DNA from: Ignavigranum ruoffiae
GTDB lineage: Bacteria > Bacillota > Bacilli > Lactobacillales > Aerococcaceae
Reading direction: 5' to 3'
Assembly: GCF_900110675.1 (NCBI RefSeq)
Contig: NZ_FOEN01000003.1
Coordinates: 124,001 to 188,000 of the forward strand
DNA length: 64,000 bases
The notes below the pieces were generated by a model. That model searched no databases. It saw only the letters and a program-made list of their open reading frames with translations, and was not told where the DNA came from. Positions 28,789 to 38,719 of the stretch are shown one piece after another (position 1 is the first letter of the stretch; the number at the start of each line of letters is the position of its first letter). Both the position numbers and the translations under genes were made by a program.

Positions 28789-31314
28789 ATGACTTTAGAA
28801 AATATTGACTTCACCCCACGCGATGATTATGAAAAAGTAGACCTACCAAAAGAAATGCGTAAGTCATTTCTTGATTATGCCATGAGTGTCATTGTTTCTC
28901 GTGCCCTGCCTGACGTGCGTGATGGCTTAAAACCAGTCAACCGTCGTATTCTGTATGGTATGAGTGAACTAGGTGTGACGCCAGATAAACCTCATAAAAA
29001 ATCGGCCCGGATTGTAGGTGATGTAATGGGAAAATATCATCCTCATAGTGATTCAGCAATCTATGAAGCGATGGTAAGAATGGCGCAAGATTTCTCTTAT
29101 CGGGAGATGTTAGTTGACGGACACGGAAACTTTGGTTCGGTCGACGGTGATGGGGCTGCGGCCATGCGGTATACAGAGTCGCGAATGAGTAAAATTGCTT
29201 TGGAAATGTTGAGAGATATTAACAAGGATACGGTTGATTTTCAGGACAATTATTCTCAAGAAGAGCGTGAACCTGTTGTTCTGCCGGCACGCTTCCCTAA
29301 TTTACTGGTCAATGGGGCCGCTGGAATTGCTGTCGGTATGGCTACTAATATTCCTCCTCATAACTTGTCAGAGGTCATTGATGCTATTATTTTATTAATA
29401 AAGAGCCCAGAAGCTACTTTGGATCAGATTCTAGAAGTTCTACCAGGACCGGATTTTCCTACCGGAGCGATGATTATGGGTCGAGCCGGTATTAAAAAAG
29501 CCTATAAAACAGGTCAAGGTAAGATTTTAGTTCGCTCAAAAATAGAAATTGAAGAGTTAGCTCATGATCGCGAAAGAATTATTATCACTGAGATACCTTA
29601 TGGGGTAAATAAAGCCAATCTCGTTAAAAAAATTGCTGAATTGGCTCGGGATAAAAAAATTGAAGGAATCACATACGCTAATGATGAATCTAGTCGTGAT
29701 GGTATGCGAATTGTGATTGAAGTTCGACGTGAAAATTCAGCAGCAGTGGTCATTAATAATTTATACAAATATACTCAATTACAAACCACCTTTGGCATTA
29801 ATATGTTGGCAATTGATCAAGGGGTTCCAAAGATATTAAGTCTTAAAGAAATTTTACAAAAATATATTGAGCACCAAGAAATTGTAATTCGGCGGAGAAC
29901 CGAATTTGAGAAGAAAAAAGCTGAAGATCGAGCTCATATTTTAGAAGGTTTACGCATTGCCCTAGACCATATTGATGAAATTATTTCAATCATCCGCTCA
30001 TCTCATGATAGTGAGGTAGCTAAAGCTCAATTGATTGAACGTTTCAGTTTAACTGATATTCAAGCTCAAGCAATTTTAGATATGCGTTTGGTGCGCTTAA
30101 CAGGTTTAGAACGAGACAAAATTGAAGAAGAATATAAGTCACTACTGGAACTTATTGCTCGTTTAACTGAAATCTTAGAAAACAAAGAGCGTCTCTATGA
30201 AATTATCCAAGATGAATTAATTGAAATTCGAGATCGATTTGGTAATCCACGTCGAACCGAGATTGTTTCAGGAGAAATTATCGATATAGAGGATGAAGAT
30301 TTAATCCCAGAAGAAGATATTTTGATAGCTTTAACGACCAATGGTTATGTTAAACGGATGACGGACGATGAATTCCATGTTCAGAATCGTGGAGGACGTG
30401 GGGTTAAGGGAATGACCCTAGCCGATAACGACCGTATTCAGAACCTAGTTTCTTGTTCAACCCATGATACTTTACTATTCTTTACTAATTATGGGAAAGT
30501 TTATCGAGCAAAAGGATTCGATATTCCAGAATTTGGTCGACAAGCTAAGGGCCTACCTATTGTGAATTTATTGAATATCGAACAAGATGAAGTTGTTAAA
30601 GAGGTCATTGCTGTTAAACCGAGTGAAGAAGAGACTGGTCATTCTGAACGAGAACGCTATTTGTTCTTTATTACTCGCGATGGAACCGTGAAACGTAGTT
30701 TGGCTCAAGAATATTTTAATATTCGGACAAATGGTCTGATTGCGATTAATTTGAAAGATGAAGATGAGTTAATTAATGTGATTGAAACCGATGGTCACGC
30801 AGCGATAGTTATCGGAACTCATGAAGGAAATGCCACCGTCTTCCCTGAAGAAGAAGTTAGAGTCATGGGTCGGACCGCTACTGGCGTACGTGGTATTAAA
30901 TTAAGATCGACTGATTATGTGATTGGAGGAGCTTCATTAGCTGCCAATGAACACGTCCTGGTAGTCAGTGAAAAAGGATATGGTAAAAAGACCCTGGCTG
31001 AAGAATATTCAATTAAACATCGGGGCGGCTTTGGCGTAAAAACAGCCAATATTTCTGAAAAAAGTGGAAAATTAGCCGGTATTCTAGTGACTGACGGTAG
31101 TGAAGACTTATTAATTATGACCAATCAAGGGGTAGCTATTCGAATAGATAGTAATGATATTCCTGAATCATCTCGCGCCACTCTTGGAGTGAAAGTGATT
31201 CGGATGAATTCAGACTCTATTGTATCTTCGGTCACAAAAATTATTGCTGAAGAAGATGATGCTGATGATTTAGAAGAATCAATTGAAGAAAGTGAGTCAA
31301 ATTCAGCAGAATAA
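28789..31314 (+). CDS. gyrA: DNA gyrase subunit A, with Ser at the conserved QRDR glycine
   Basis: 841 aa. The breakage-reunion domain has the catalytic Tyr in [10 protein letters not shown]. The quinolone-resistance region reads [12 protein letters not shown], where HPHGDS is otherwise nearly invariant, so Ser87 here replaces Gly81 of E. coli numbering. The following Ser89 and Glu93 positions are wild-type-like. The C-terminal beta-pinwheel carries the GyrA box as QNRGGRG. An acidic tail ends the protein. GAAAGGAG precedes the ATG; a terminator follows. Confidence 0.96.
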   Translation: MTLENIDFTPRDDYEKVDLPKEMRKSFLDYAMSVIVSRALPDVRDGLKPVNRRILYGMSELGVTPDKPHKKSARIVGDVMGKYHPHSDSAIYEAMVRMAQDFSYREMLVDGHGNFGSVDGDGAAAMRYTESRMSKIALEMLRDINKDTVDFQDNYSQEEREPVVLPARFPNLLVNGAAGIAVGMATNIPPHNLSEVIDAIILLIKSPEATLDQILEVLPGPDFPTGAMIMGRAGIKKAYKTGQGKILVRSKIEIEELAHDRERIIITEIPYGVNKANLVKKIAELARDKKIEGITYANDESSRDGMRIVIEVRRENSAAVVINNLYKYTQLQTTFGINMLAIDQGVPKILSLKEILQKYIEHQEIVIRRRTEFEKKKAEDRAHILEGLRIALDHIDEIISIIRSSHDSEVAKAQLIERFSLTDIQAQAILDMRLVRLTGLERDKIEEEYKSLLELIARLTEILENKERLYEIIQDELIEIRDRFGNPRRTEIVSGEIIDIEDEDLIPEEDILIALTTNGYVKRMTDDEFHVQNRGGRGVKGMTLADNDRIQNLVSCSTHDTLLFFTNYGKVYRAKGFDIPEFGRQAKGLPIVNLLNIEQDEVVKEVIAVKPSEEETGHSERERYLFFITRDGTVKRSLAQEYFNIRTNGLIAINLKDEDELINVIETDGHAAIVIGTHEGNATVFPEEEVRVMGRTATGVRGIKLRSTDYVIGGASLAANEHVLVVSEKGYGKKTLAEEYSIKHRGGFGVKTANISEKSGKLAGILVTDGSEDLLIMTNQGVAIRIDSNDIPESSRATLGVKVIRMNSDSIVSSVTKIIAEEDDADDLEESIEESESNSAE

Positions 31315-31320
31315 GTTTTC

Positions 31321-31364
31321 GAATGAGATGTGTATTTTTATGAATACATATCTCATTTTTTTCT
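31321..31364 (+). terminator. gyrA terminator
   Basis: ATGAGATGTGTATT pairs with AATACATATCTCAT (one G-T pair), then a T run. Confidence 0.88.
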
Positions 31365-31392
31365 TGCTATTATTTATCGTTTGCTGTAAACT
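31364..31392 (+). promoter_or_regulatory. rpsF promoter
   Basis: TTGCTA, 17-bp spacer, TAAACT, directly downstream of the gyrA terminator. Confidence 0.55.
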
Positions 31393-31394
31393 AG

Positions 31395-31429
31395 GCAAGT
31401 GTGAGTATTGTTTTCAATACTCTCCTTGC
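31395..31429 (+). promoter_or_regulatory. rpsF leader stem-loop
   Basis: An outer stem GCAAG/CTTGC encloses a perfect 8-bp stem GAGTATTG/CAATACTC with a TTTT loop. It starts a few bases after the predicted -10, so it forms the 5' end of the rpsF-ssb-rpsR mRNA. It may be a protective 5' hairpin or a form of the S6:S18 autoregulatory leader. I do not see the CCG motif of the known S6 leader. Confidence 0.5.
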
Positions 31430-31475
31430 TTTAATGTTTCATATTAAAGCCAATAGACCAAAAGGAGGTGCAGAC

Positions 31476-31775
31476 ATGAGCCAAACAGCAAAGTATGAAA
31501 TCTTATACATTATTCGTCCTGATATGACTGATGATGCAAAGAAAGAACTTGTTGAACGTTTCGATGCTATTGTCACAGACAATGGATCAACCATCATCGA
31601 ATCAAAAGATTGGGCTAAACGTCGTCTTGCATATGAAATCAATGATTATAAGGAAGGTATTTACCATCTCATTAATCTTGAATCTTCCGATGCAAAGGCT
31701 ATTGATGAATTTGATCGTTTAGCACGTATTAATCGCGATATCTTACGACACATGATTGTTAAAATTGAAGATTAA
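31476..31775 (+). CDS. rpsF: 30S ribosomal protein S6
   Basis: 99 aa from [20 protein letters not shown] with AAAGGAGGTG upstream; an upstream in-frame extension to 31401 overlaps the leader hairpin and is rejected. Conserved [22 protein letters not shown] and a C-terminal [13 protein letters not shown]. First gene of rpsF-ssb-rpsR. A perfect parS lies in the 37-bp gap after it. Confidence 0.97.
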   Translation: MSQTAKYEILYIIRPDMTDDAKKELVERFDAIVTDNGSTIIESKDWAKRRLAYEINDYKEGIYHLINLESSDAKAIDEFDRLARINRDILRHMIVKIED

Positions 31776-31778
31776 TTT

Positions 31779-31794
31779 TGTTTCACGTGAAACA
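31779..31794. promoter_or_regulatory. parS site 1 (ParB/Spo0J binding)
   Basis: TGTTTCACGTGAAACA matches the canonical Firmicutes parS at all 16 positions. It fills the gap between rpsF and ssb, immediately before the ssb ribosome site, about 8-9 kb from dnaA. ParB binding here would seed the origin-proximal segregation complex. Confidence 0.93.
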
Positions 31795-31812
31795 TTGAGG
31801 AGGATGTAAAAT

Positions 31813-32334
31813 ATGAACACTGTTCAATTAGTGGGACGGCTGACTAGAGAAGTAGATTTAAAATTCACTTCTTCTGGAGTAGCGGTAGGAACATTTACTT
31901 TAGCGGTTAATCGTAGTTTTACTAATCAACAAGGTGAACGTGAGGCAGATTTTATTAATTGTGTTATTTGGCGGAAAGCTGCTGAAAACTTAGCTAATTT
32001 TACCCGTAAAGGATCTCAAATTGGAGTTGAAGGACGGATTCAAACCCGTAATTATGAGAATCAACAAGGTCAACGTGTGTATGTTACCGAAGTGGTTGTG
32101 AATAACTTCCATCTCTTAGAGCCTCGCTCAGTTACAGAACAAAGACCTGTATCTAATAATTCAAACAACTCTTATTCTAGTCCGACATTTGATAACACAA
32201 ATCAATTTAACAATAATAAGTCATCATTCGATAACAAATCGTTTGACAATAATTTTGACAATCAGTTTTCTCAAAGTCCATTCGTGGAAGATGGACGTCC
32301 AATTGAAATATCAGAAGACGACCTTCCCTTCTAA
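31813..32334 (+). CDS. ssb: single-stranded DNA-binding protein SSB
   Basis: 173 aa. The OB fold (about 1-105) has [17 protein letters not shown] and [18 protein letters not shown] flexible Asn/Ser/Phe-rich linker with repeated FDN follows. The protein ends EISEDDLPF, the acidic tip that recruits repair and replication proteins. GAGGAGG precedes the ATG. Confidence 0.97.
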   Translation: MNTVQLVGRLTREVDLKFTSSGVAVGTFTLAVNRSFTNQQGEREADFINCVIWRKAAENLANFTRKGSQIGVEGRIQTRNYENQQGQRVYVTEVVVNNFHLLEPRSVTEQRPVSNNSNNSYSSPTFDNTNQFNNNKSSFDNKSFDNNFDNQFSQSPFVEDGRPIEISEDDLPF

Positions 32335-32366
32335 GCAATGGCACAAAGTGTAAAGGAGGAAGAATA

Positions 32367-32600
32367 ATGGCACAACGTCGTGGAGGAAGACGCAGAAGAA
32401 AAGTATGTTATTTCTGTGCAAATCATATCGACCATCCAGATTATAAAGATGTTGAATTGTTAGGACGTTTCGTTTCCGATAAAGGTAAAATTTTACCTCG
32501 TCGTGTAACTGGAACCTGTGCAAAACATCAACGTGCTTTAACAACTGCAATTAAACGTGCACGTATTATGGCATTATTACCATTTACCGTACAAGATTAA
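32367..32600 (+). CDS. rpsR: 30S ribosomal protein S18, Cys-rich form
   Basis: 77 aa: a basic N-terminus, [20 protein letters not shown], then [24 protein letters not shown] plus CAKH gives a possible C2CH zinc site (C+ form); many Firmicutes S18 proteins have lost these Cys. S18 pairs with S6 on the 30S platform. GTAAAGGAGG precedes the ATG. Ends at a terminator that abuts parS site 2. Confidence 0.96.
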   Translation: MAQRRGGRRRRKVCYFCANHIDHPDYKDVELLGRFVSDKGKILPRRVTGTCAKHQRALTTAIKRARIMALLPFTVQD

Positions 32601-32604
32601 TCGT

Positions 32605-32629
32605 AAAAGATCCTTCGGGATCTTTTTTT
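32605..32629 (+). terminator. rpsR terminator
   Basis: AAAAGATCC-TTCG-GGATCTTTT: a 9-bp stem with a UUCG tetraloop and seven or more Ts. Its last T is the first base of parS site 2. Confidence 0.92.
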
Positions 32630-32644
32630 GTTTCACGTGAAACA
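32629..32644. promoter_or_regulatory. parS site 2 (ParB/Spo0J binding)
   Basis: A second perfect TGTTTCACGTGAAACA, 850 bp from site 1, between the rpsR terminator and gdpP. Confidence 0.93.
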
Positions 32645-32710
32645 AACTAGCTAGCGTAGTAATGGTGCTGTAAATATGATAAAATTAAACATATTGAAAT
32701 GAGGTGAACC

Positions 32711-34717
32711 ATGTTCTCAAAAGAAAAAATCAAAAGATTTTTTTCTATTTTCCATTCTTTGGAAATTTCCTGGCAAATCTATACGGTAACGCTGGCTTAC
32801 ATCATTATTATGACGATTGCCATGATCAATGATTGGAAAACAGGAATCTTACTATTATTATTACTGCTCATTGTGCTGGCTTTTTTGTATTTCAATATGG
32901 AAACATTCGTTCAAAATATTAATGCTTTAGCAAATGATTTATCTAAAGAAATACGAGAAGCCCATGAAGATTCATATAATCGTAGTCCACTAGGAATTTT
33001 ATTTTATGATGATAAACAAAGAATTCGTTGGTTGAATACTTCGATGCAGAATATCATTGGTAAGAAAGACGTATTAGGAGAATATATTCCTGAGATTGAC
33101 GAACAAATTTCTCAATTCTTTGCTGTAGAAGATGATAAGCATTGGCATATTATTAAGTATTATTCAAAATATTATAAAACACTCCATCAAAAAGCTGATG
33201 GTAGATTGTTTCTTATTGATGTCAGTGATGAAGTCAATATTCAAGAACAACGAAAAAATGATCGTTTGGTCTTTGGTTATTTATTGTTAGATGATTACAA
33301 TGAGGTCATTGAAACTTTAGATGATCAAGAGGCAGCTGATTTTGACGCAACCTTATTGAAAGAAATTAATTACTGGACCAATACCTATCATATTTATAGT
33401 AAACGAATAGATGATGAGAAATTCATTTTACTAATGAATCTAGCTACCTTAGCTGAACTTGAACAAAATAAATTTAAATTCTTTGATGAGCTTAAGAAGA
33501 AAAATAATCTACAAAATATACTTGTCTCTGTAAGTATTGGAATTGCTTATCCAAGTAAAGAAGAAGTAGATTATCGAATCAATGATTTGGCCAAACAAGC
33601 TCAAGCAAACTTAGATTTAGCCTTAGGTCGAGGTGGCGATCAAATTGTGGTGAAATCCCAATATGATAAAGCTCGTTTCTATGGCGGTAAGACCCAACAA
33701 ACACAGAAACGGTCAAATATTCGCTCAAAACTCATATTTCAAGCCTTTCAGACCCAAATTCAACAATGTGACAACGTGTTGATTACAGGCCATCAAGTCC
33801 CCGATTTAGATTCTATCGGCTCGGCTCTAGGTATGTATAAAATTGTTAAGCTGTTTAATCGACCAGTAAAAATAGTTGTCAATGAAGATGAATTTAATTC
33901 TGATGTCAAGGAATTAATACGTTTAAGTAAGAATTTAAATGTTAACGAAACTTTTGTAGATGTGGAGGCTGCCAAGGTTCTTATTTCTAAGAAAACACTG
34001 ATTATTATGGTAGATCATAATAAACCGAGCCTGAGCGATGCCGAAGAACTGATCGATTTGGCTGAAGTAGTGATTGTTGACCATCACCGACGGGGAGAAG
34101 AATTCCCATCGAACTCTGTGTTAACCTATATTGAGCCTTATGCTTCATCAACTTCTGAACTAGTGACTGAATTCTTTATGAATATGCGTTATTCAAAAGA
34201 AGGCTTAAGTGCCTTTGAAGCAACTGCTTTGTTAGCTGGTATTATGATTGATACCCATAGTTTTTCATCTAGAACTGGATCTAAAACGTTCGATACGGCA
34301 AGTTTCTTGAAATCACGGGGTGCCGATATGGATCAGATTCAGATACTTATGAAAGAAGACTATGCAGCCGTAAGTATGCGTAATCGTCTGATTGAGAAGA
34401 TGGAAGTATTTGATCATTTTGCAATTACCAAAGGGGATAATCAAACCATCATAGATAATATTATTGCCTCACAAACGGCAGATTCAATGCTAACCATTAA
34501 AGGCATAGATGCAAGCTTTGTGGTTTATCGACGGAATGATCATACGATTGGTATTAGTGCACGTAGTCTGGGCACTGTTAATGTTCAGATTATTATGGAG
34601 AAATTAGGTGGCGGAGGACACTTGTCTAATGCGGCTACTCAGATTGAAGATATCACTATCGATCAAGCCTACCAAAAGCTCATTGAAGAAATAAAGATAT
34701 TCAAGGAGGATAAATAA
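32711..34717 (+). CDS. gdpP: cyclic-di-AMP phosphodiesterase GdpP
   Basis: 668 aa. Two N-terminal membrane helices (about 17-60), a heme/PAS-like domain (about 85-170), a degenerate GGDEF domain (about 175-300) and a DHH-DHHA1 phosphodiesterase module. Catalytic motifs are HQVPDLDSIGSALG, MVDHNKPS, VDHHRRG and the end GGGGHLSNAA. It degrades c-di-AMP and so tunes K+ and osmolyte uptake and cell-wall strength. It lies 2 bp before rplI, as in many Firmicutes. Confidence 0.95.
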   Translation: MFSKEKIKRFFSIFHSLEISWQIYTVTLAYIIIMTIAMINDWKTGILLLLLLLIVLAFLYFNMETFVQNINALANDLSKEIREAHEDSYNRSPLGILFYDDKQRIRWLNTSMQNIIGKKDVLGEYIPEIDEQISQFFAVEDDKHWHIIKYYSKYYKTLHQKADGRLFLIDVSDEVNIQEQRKNDRLVFGYLLLDDYNEVIETLDDQEAADFDATLLKEINYWTNTYHIYSKRIDDEKFILLMNLATLAELEQNKFKFFDELKKKNNLQNILVSVSIGIAYPSKEEVDYRINDLAKQAQANLDLALGRGGDQIVVKSQYDKARFYGGKTQQTQKRSNIRSKLIFQAFQTQIQQCDNVLITGHQVPDLDSIGSALGMYKIVKLFNRPVKIVVNEDEFNSDVKELIRLSKNLNVNETFVDVEAAKVLISKKTLIIMVDHNKPSLSDAEELIDLAEVVIVDHHRRGEEFPSNSVLTYIEPYASSTSELVTEFFMNMRYSKEGLSAFEATALLAGIMIDTHSFSSRTGSKTFDTASFLKSRGADMDQIQILMKEDYAAVSMRNRLIEKMEVFDHFAITKGDNQTIIDNIIASQTADSMLTIKGIDASFVVYRRNDHTIGISARSLGTVNVQIIMEKLGGGGHLSNAATQIEDITIDQAYQKLIEEIKIFKEDK

Positions 34718-34719
34718 TT

Positions 34720-35172
34720 ATGAAAGTCATTTTACTTGAAGATGTTAGAAAACAAGGTAAAAAAGGACAGGTTATTGAAGTGTCCGAGGGTTATGGACGC
34801 AATTATCTTATAAAAAATAATCTTGCCGTATTGGCTGATAATGCAGCCTTAAACCAATTAAAATCAAAGAGAAAGGCTCAAGCACGGATTGCTGAAGAAG
34901 AGTTGCAAGAAGCAGAAGCAACTAAAAAAGCGATTGAAGCCAAAGATGTTACCGTTACCATCGAAGTTAAAATTGGTGAAGATGGTAGATTATTTGGCGC
35001 CATTCCACCTAAGCAAATTGCTGACGAATTAATGAAACAATATGATATTGAGATTGATCGCCGTAAAATTCAATTAAAAGAAAATATTACTGCTATAGGT
35101 AGATATAATGTGCCAGTCAAATTACATCATGATGTGCTCGCTAATATTGATTTGAAAGTCACTGAGAAATAA
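34720..35172 (+). CDS. rplI: 50S ribosomal protein L9
   Basis: 150 aa. N-terminal MKVILLEDVRKQGKKGQVIEV and GYGRNYLI, a long connecting helix, and a C-terminal domain with GRLFGAIPPKQIADEL. Two bases separate it from gdpP, so translation is coupled. Confidence 0.97.
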   Translation: MKVILLEDVRKQGKKGQVIEVSEGYGRNYLIKNNLAVLADNAALNQLKSKRKAQARIAEEELQEAEATKKAIEAKDVTVTIEVKIGEDGRLFGAIPPKQIADELMKQYDIEIDRRKIQLKENITAIGRYNVPVKLHHDVLANIDLKVTEK

Positions 35173-35208
35173 TTCGACACATTAGGGCTTTAAATTGGAG
35201 GTTTCCGA

Positions 35209-36582
35209 TTGGAAGGTTTGAATTTTGAAGAAAAGCAGCTTCCTTTTAATATCGAAGCAGAAAAATCTGTGCTAGGAGCTGTCTTAATTAATCCACAGAA
35301 AATTGCAAATTTACAAATGATTTTGGAGATGGACGATTTCTATAAACGAGCCCATCAGCTGATCTATAATGCCATGATTAGACTAGCCGATAACAACTTA
35401 GTTATCGATATTGTCACTTTAGCTAATCAACTTGACGCCTTTGACGAGTTAGAAAATGCGGGTGGTAATGAATATTTAATTGATATTTCATATGCGACGC
35501 CAACCTCGGAAAATATTGATTATTATGCTAAAATTGTTAAAGAAAAAGCGACACTCAGAAATTTGATTGCAGCCAGCCAAAAAATCTCTAATTTAGCTTA
35601 TGCAGAGGCGGATGAAGTTGAAAATATTATCGATGAAAGTGAAAAGATTATTCTTTCAATTGGGGATAAAAATCATGCCAATCATCCCGTCTTGATCCGC
35701 AATATTGTGGGAGAAGCTTTTGAGCGTATTACTACCTTAAGTGAAACAAAACAAGACATCGTTGGGCTTCCTTCTGGTTATATTGATTTAGATCGGGTGA
35801 CCACAGGATTTCAACCGGATCAATTGATTATCATCGCAGCTCGACCTTCAGTGGGTAAGACCGCTTTTGCTTTAAATATTGCTCAGAATGTAGCTACCAA
35901 GTCAAAAGTTCCTGTTGTCATCTTTTCCTTGGAAATGGGTGCTTTGGATTTGGTCAATCGGATGCTGTGTGCCGAAGGAAACATCAATGCAACAAATTTA
36001 AGAACAGGACAATTAACTGACGATGAATGGACCAGTCTATCAATCGCTGCCAATGTATTACGAGAGTCTCCAATTTATATTGATGACTCTGCAGGTACAA
36101 AAGTTAGTGAAATACGCGCCAAATGTCGCCGACTAAAACAAGAAACTAAAGAATTAGGATTGATTGTTATCGATTACTTGCAATTAATTGAAGGATCAGG
36201 GAAAGAAAATCGACAACAAGAAGTTTCCGAAATTTCGCGTCAACTTAAAAAATTAGCTAAAGAACTTTCTGTACCGGTCATTGCTTTATCTCAATTATCC
36301 AGAGGTGTGGAACATCGTCAAAATAAACGGCCAATTCTTAGTGATATTCGTGAATCTGGATCAATTGAACAAGATGCAGATATTGTAGCGTTCTTATATC
36401 GCGAAGACTACCATCAACAAGAAGATCAGGAGGGGCCTCGAGATGACGATATGCCAGATAATACTGTGGAAGTTATCTTAGCAAAAAATAGAAACGGAGC
36501 TCGCGATACGGTTACTTTGTTATTTAAGAAAGAATATAATAAATTTTCTAGTTTGTCTTTCGCACCCGTTCCGGAATTTTAA
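35209..36582 (+). CDS. dnaB: replicative DNA helicase (DnaB family; DnaC in Bacillus nomenclature)
   Basis: 457 aa, TTG start after GGAGGT. N-terminal domain with LPFNIEAEKSVLGAVL, linker, then the RecA-like motor: Walker A ARPSVGKTAFALN, Walker B IVIDYLQLI, then LSQLSRGVEHRQNKRP, DIRESGSIEQDAD and NRNGA. It is the replication-fork helicase. The gdpP-rplI-dnaB order is the standard one. Confidence 0.96.
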   Translation: MEGLNFEEKQLPFNIEAEKSVLGAVLINPQKIANLQMILEMDDFYKRAHQLIYNAMIRLADNNLVIDIVTLANQLDAFDELENAGGNEYLIDISYATPTSENIDYYAKIVKEKATLRNLIAASQKISNLAYAEADEVENIIDESEKIILSIGDKNHANHPVLIRNIVGEAFERITTLSETKQDIVGLPSGYIDLDRVTTGFQPDQLIIIAARPSVGKTAFALNIAQNVATKSKVPVVIFSLEMGALDLVNRMLCAEGNINATNLRTGQLTDDEWTSLSIAANVLRESPIYIDDSAGTKVSEIRAKCRRLKQETKELGLIVIDYLQLIEGSGKENRQQEVSEISRQLKKLAKELSVPVIALSQLSRGVEHRQNKRPILSDIRESGSIEQDADIVAFLYREDYHQQEDQEGPRDDDMPDNTVEVILAKNRNGARDTVTLLFKKEYNKFSSLSFAPVPEF

Positions 36583-36608
36583 ATTACTTAACATTCACGA
36601 AAAAATAA

Positions 36609-36650
36609 CCCCATCGTTACGAGTTATTTCTACTCGAGATGATGGGGTTT
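36609..36650. terminator. terminator between convergent dnaB and CDF gene
   Basis: AACCCCATC pairs with GATGGGGTT, with an inner CGAG/CTCG extension. The flanks are A-rich on the left and T-rich on the right, so it can work in both directions. Confidence 0.75.
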
Positions 36651-36692
36651 CGTTATGACGTATGCTTACGTAAAGAGTCAATATCACGTCAA

Positions 36693-37586
36693 TTAATGAT
36701 TAGATTTATTAGTATAGGGTTCTACATGAACATCTGTATCATAGACTTGATAAAGTCGGTTTAGAATTATTTCTATCTCTTCAGTAATAGTATGAGATTC
36801 AGTAACGCTTAACGCTCCATCAATTTCCACCACGACGTCAACGTAAATATTTACACCACTACGTCGTGCCCGAATCGCTCTGACTTTTTTGACTCTTGGA
36901 TGTTTTTCGACAGCAACTTGATATTTTAATAAATCTTCTTTATTGAAGGCATCGGATAAAATAAAAGTTGAATCTTTAATAATTGTAAAAGCTGAATAGA
37001 TGGTTAATAGTCCAACTAATATCGCAATGAATATATCTATGGAAGCATAGCCTCGATTAGCAGCTAACGTTCCAATAATTGTTGAAAGCGATATCATCAC
37101 GTCAGTAAACATATCTTGGGCAGTAGCTCTCAGTCCCAGACTCCGATTCTTGGTCGCAATAGCTTTCAAATATTTGTAAGTTATAAATAGAATGATTGAT
37201 GAAAGCACAGAAATCCACATAACTTTTAAGTCGGGATTAGGAAAATCCTGTTGAATGAATCGATTAATCGCGGAACGAATGACATCAATCCCAATATTAG
37301 CCATCAGCATAGCAACAATAAATGAAGCTAAGGATTCGTACTTATGATGATCAAAATAATGGTCATCATCCTTCGGTCGCTGAGCAATGAAAAGACCGAT
37401 GAAAATAGCTAAAGATGAGAAGACATCCGATAAATTATTTAAACCATCGGCATACACTGATGGGGAATCAAAAAAGAGCCCGCCAAGTATTTTACTAGAA
37501 GCCATTAAAATATAAATAAAAATGCCCAGTCTTGCCCCGAAAGAGGCTGAAGGCTGGGATTTATTTGAATTTGATTGGTTAAACAT
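36693..37586 (-). CDS. cation diffusion facilitator (CDF) family transporter
   Basis: About 297 aa from ATG MFNQSNSNKSQPSAS, with AAAGGA upstream; a longer frame to 37616 overlaps the peptidase gene. Six membrane helices. The metal-site helices show DGLNNLSDVFSSL and the HYFDHHKYESLASF region. A C-terminal cytosolic domain (about 210-297) has VYDTDVHVEPY. CDF proteins export Zn, Mn, Fe or Co by proton antiport; the specific metal is not predictable. Co-directional with the peptidase gene 19 bp upstream. Confidence 0.88.
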   Translation of the reverse strand: MFNQSNSNKSQPSASFGARLGIFIYILMASSKILGGLFFDSPSVYADGLNNLSDVFSSLAIFIGLFIAQRPKDDDHYFDHHKYESLASFIVAMLMANIGIDVIRSAINRFIQQDFPNPDLKVMWISVLSSIILFITYKYLKAIATKNRSLGLRATAQDMFTDVMISLSTIIGTLAANRGYASIDIFIAILVGLLTIYSAFTIIKDSTFILSDAFNKEDLLKYQVAVEKHPRVKKVRAIRARRSGVNIYVDVVVEIDGALSVTESHTITEEIEIILNRLYQVYDTDVHVEPYTNKSNH

Positions 37587-37605
37587 TTGATAACGTCCTT
37601 TTTCT

Positions 37606-38535
37606 TTATTTAGCATATGACCAATAATTGAGGCCTTCTTCTAAAAAAATACTCTCATCGATACCTTGAATCGAAAACATTTTTAAGGGATTGTCATTGG
37701 GATCATTGACATAAACTTTTCCATTATCGTAGCCACGAATCACAAGAATATGACCGATTTCAGTGAAATAGCCAGGTTTAACACTAGCCACAACAACTTC
37801 GCCTTGTTTGACGGCTTCCATGGCTTGATAGAAATCATTCCCATAATTCATGAATTGATAGCCAAAAGCGTCAGCAAAATCACCAAAAATTTGCCAAGAA
37901 GTACCTTGATTATCGACATAGTAATTTTCTTTAGACCAATCAAGAATGTCTTGGGGTTCTTGGTAATGACCAGATAGACTGGAATGTACCATGGCCAAAG
38001 AGACGATGGCGCACCCATTTTCGCCTAATTGACGAGTGGTATTGGTACCATAAGGTGTTTTACGCCAGTGGGCATCTTTTTGTAAGATTAAGGGAATATT
38101 AATTTGGGGAATATCGGCCAATTCGGGATAATTAGCTGGATTTTCCGGTAAAAAAAGATAGCCTAGCTCTTCAATATCCAGGTTATTTGCATTAATAGCG
38201 GAAACTATTTCGTCTTGAGACTCAACTAAATTATTTTCGAATTGTTGTTCATTAATCTTTTTTACTTCATCAATAGTTTCTGGGTTATCAGGATTATATT
38301 CAACCAAAGCTTGGGATAAGGGTTTTTGAATTTGGCTTCCCGTCACGAGCGATCCCTGTGAGCTGTCAGGTTCCATCACTAAACTGGTTGTTTCTTCTGG
38401 TTCCTGTTGGTTATTTTCCACAATGGTTTGATTTTTTACCGTCATATCATTTAAATAGAAAACAATGACGGACCCAATAAGGATGATGATAAGACTAAGG
38501 CCTGCTGCAAAAAAGTTATGATATTTATTTTTCAT
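37606..38535 (-). CDS. membrane-anchored C39-like (papain-fold) peptidase
   Basis: About 309 aa from ATG MKNKYHNFFAAGLS; GAGGAGG upstream excludes the longer start. One N-terminal membrane helix (about 8-30), a polar Glu/Gln-rich linker to about 160, then a Peptidase_C39_2-type domain. The catalytic Cys lies in GENGCAIVSLAMV, the His in EIGHILVIRGYD, and the acid partner in VYVNDPND. Extracellular; substrates for these proteins are usually unknown, with peptide or wall-protein processing possible. No bacteriocin gene is adjacent. Confidence 0.8.
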   Translation of the reverse strand: MKNKYHNFFAAGLSLIIILIGSVIVFYLNDMTVKNQTIVENNQQEPEETTSLVMEPDSSQGSLVTGSQIQKPLSQALVEYNPDNPETIDEVKKINEQQFENNLVESQDEIVSAINANNLDIEELGYLFLPENPANYPELADIPQINIPLILQKDAHWRKTPYGTNTTRQLGENGCAIVSLAMVHSSLSGHYQEPQDILDWSKENYYVDNQGTSWQIFGDFADAFGYQFMNYGNDFYQAMEAVKQGEVVVASVKPGYFTEIGHILVIRGYDNGKVYVNDPNDNPLKMFSIQGIDESIFLEEGLNYWSYAK

Positions 38536-38662
38536 GCACAAAAAGGGCCTCCTCATATTTTTTCTTATTGTAACACATTCTCTATAAATTTATATTACAA
38601 ATCGCTTTCAATCCGATTTATGAACAAAGCTTAAAAAATTTTTGAAAGTTTACAAAAATACT

Positions 38663-38691
38663 TTGACCCATGCCCATAGTATTTCTATAAT
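38663..38691 (+). promoter_or_regulatory. glnA: glnA promoter
   Basis: TTGACC, 17-bp spacer, TATAAT, 28 bp before the start codon; near consensus. I do not see a clear GlnR/TnrA palindrome (TGTNAN7TNACA) over it. Confidence 0.8.
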
Positions 38692-38719
38692 GGTCACATT
38701 ATTAAAAGGAGGCAATAGT

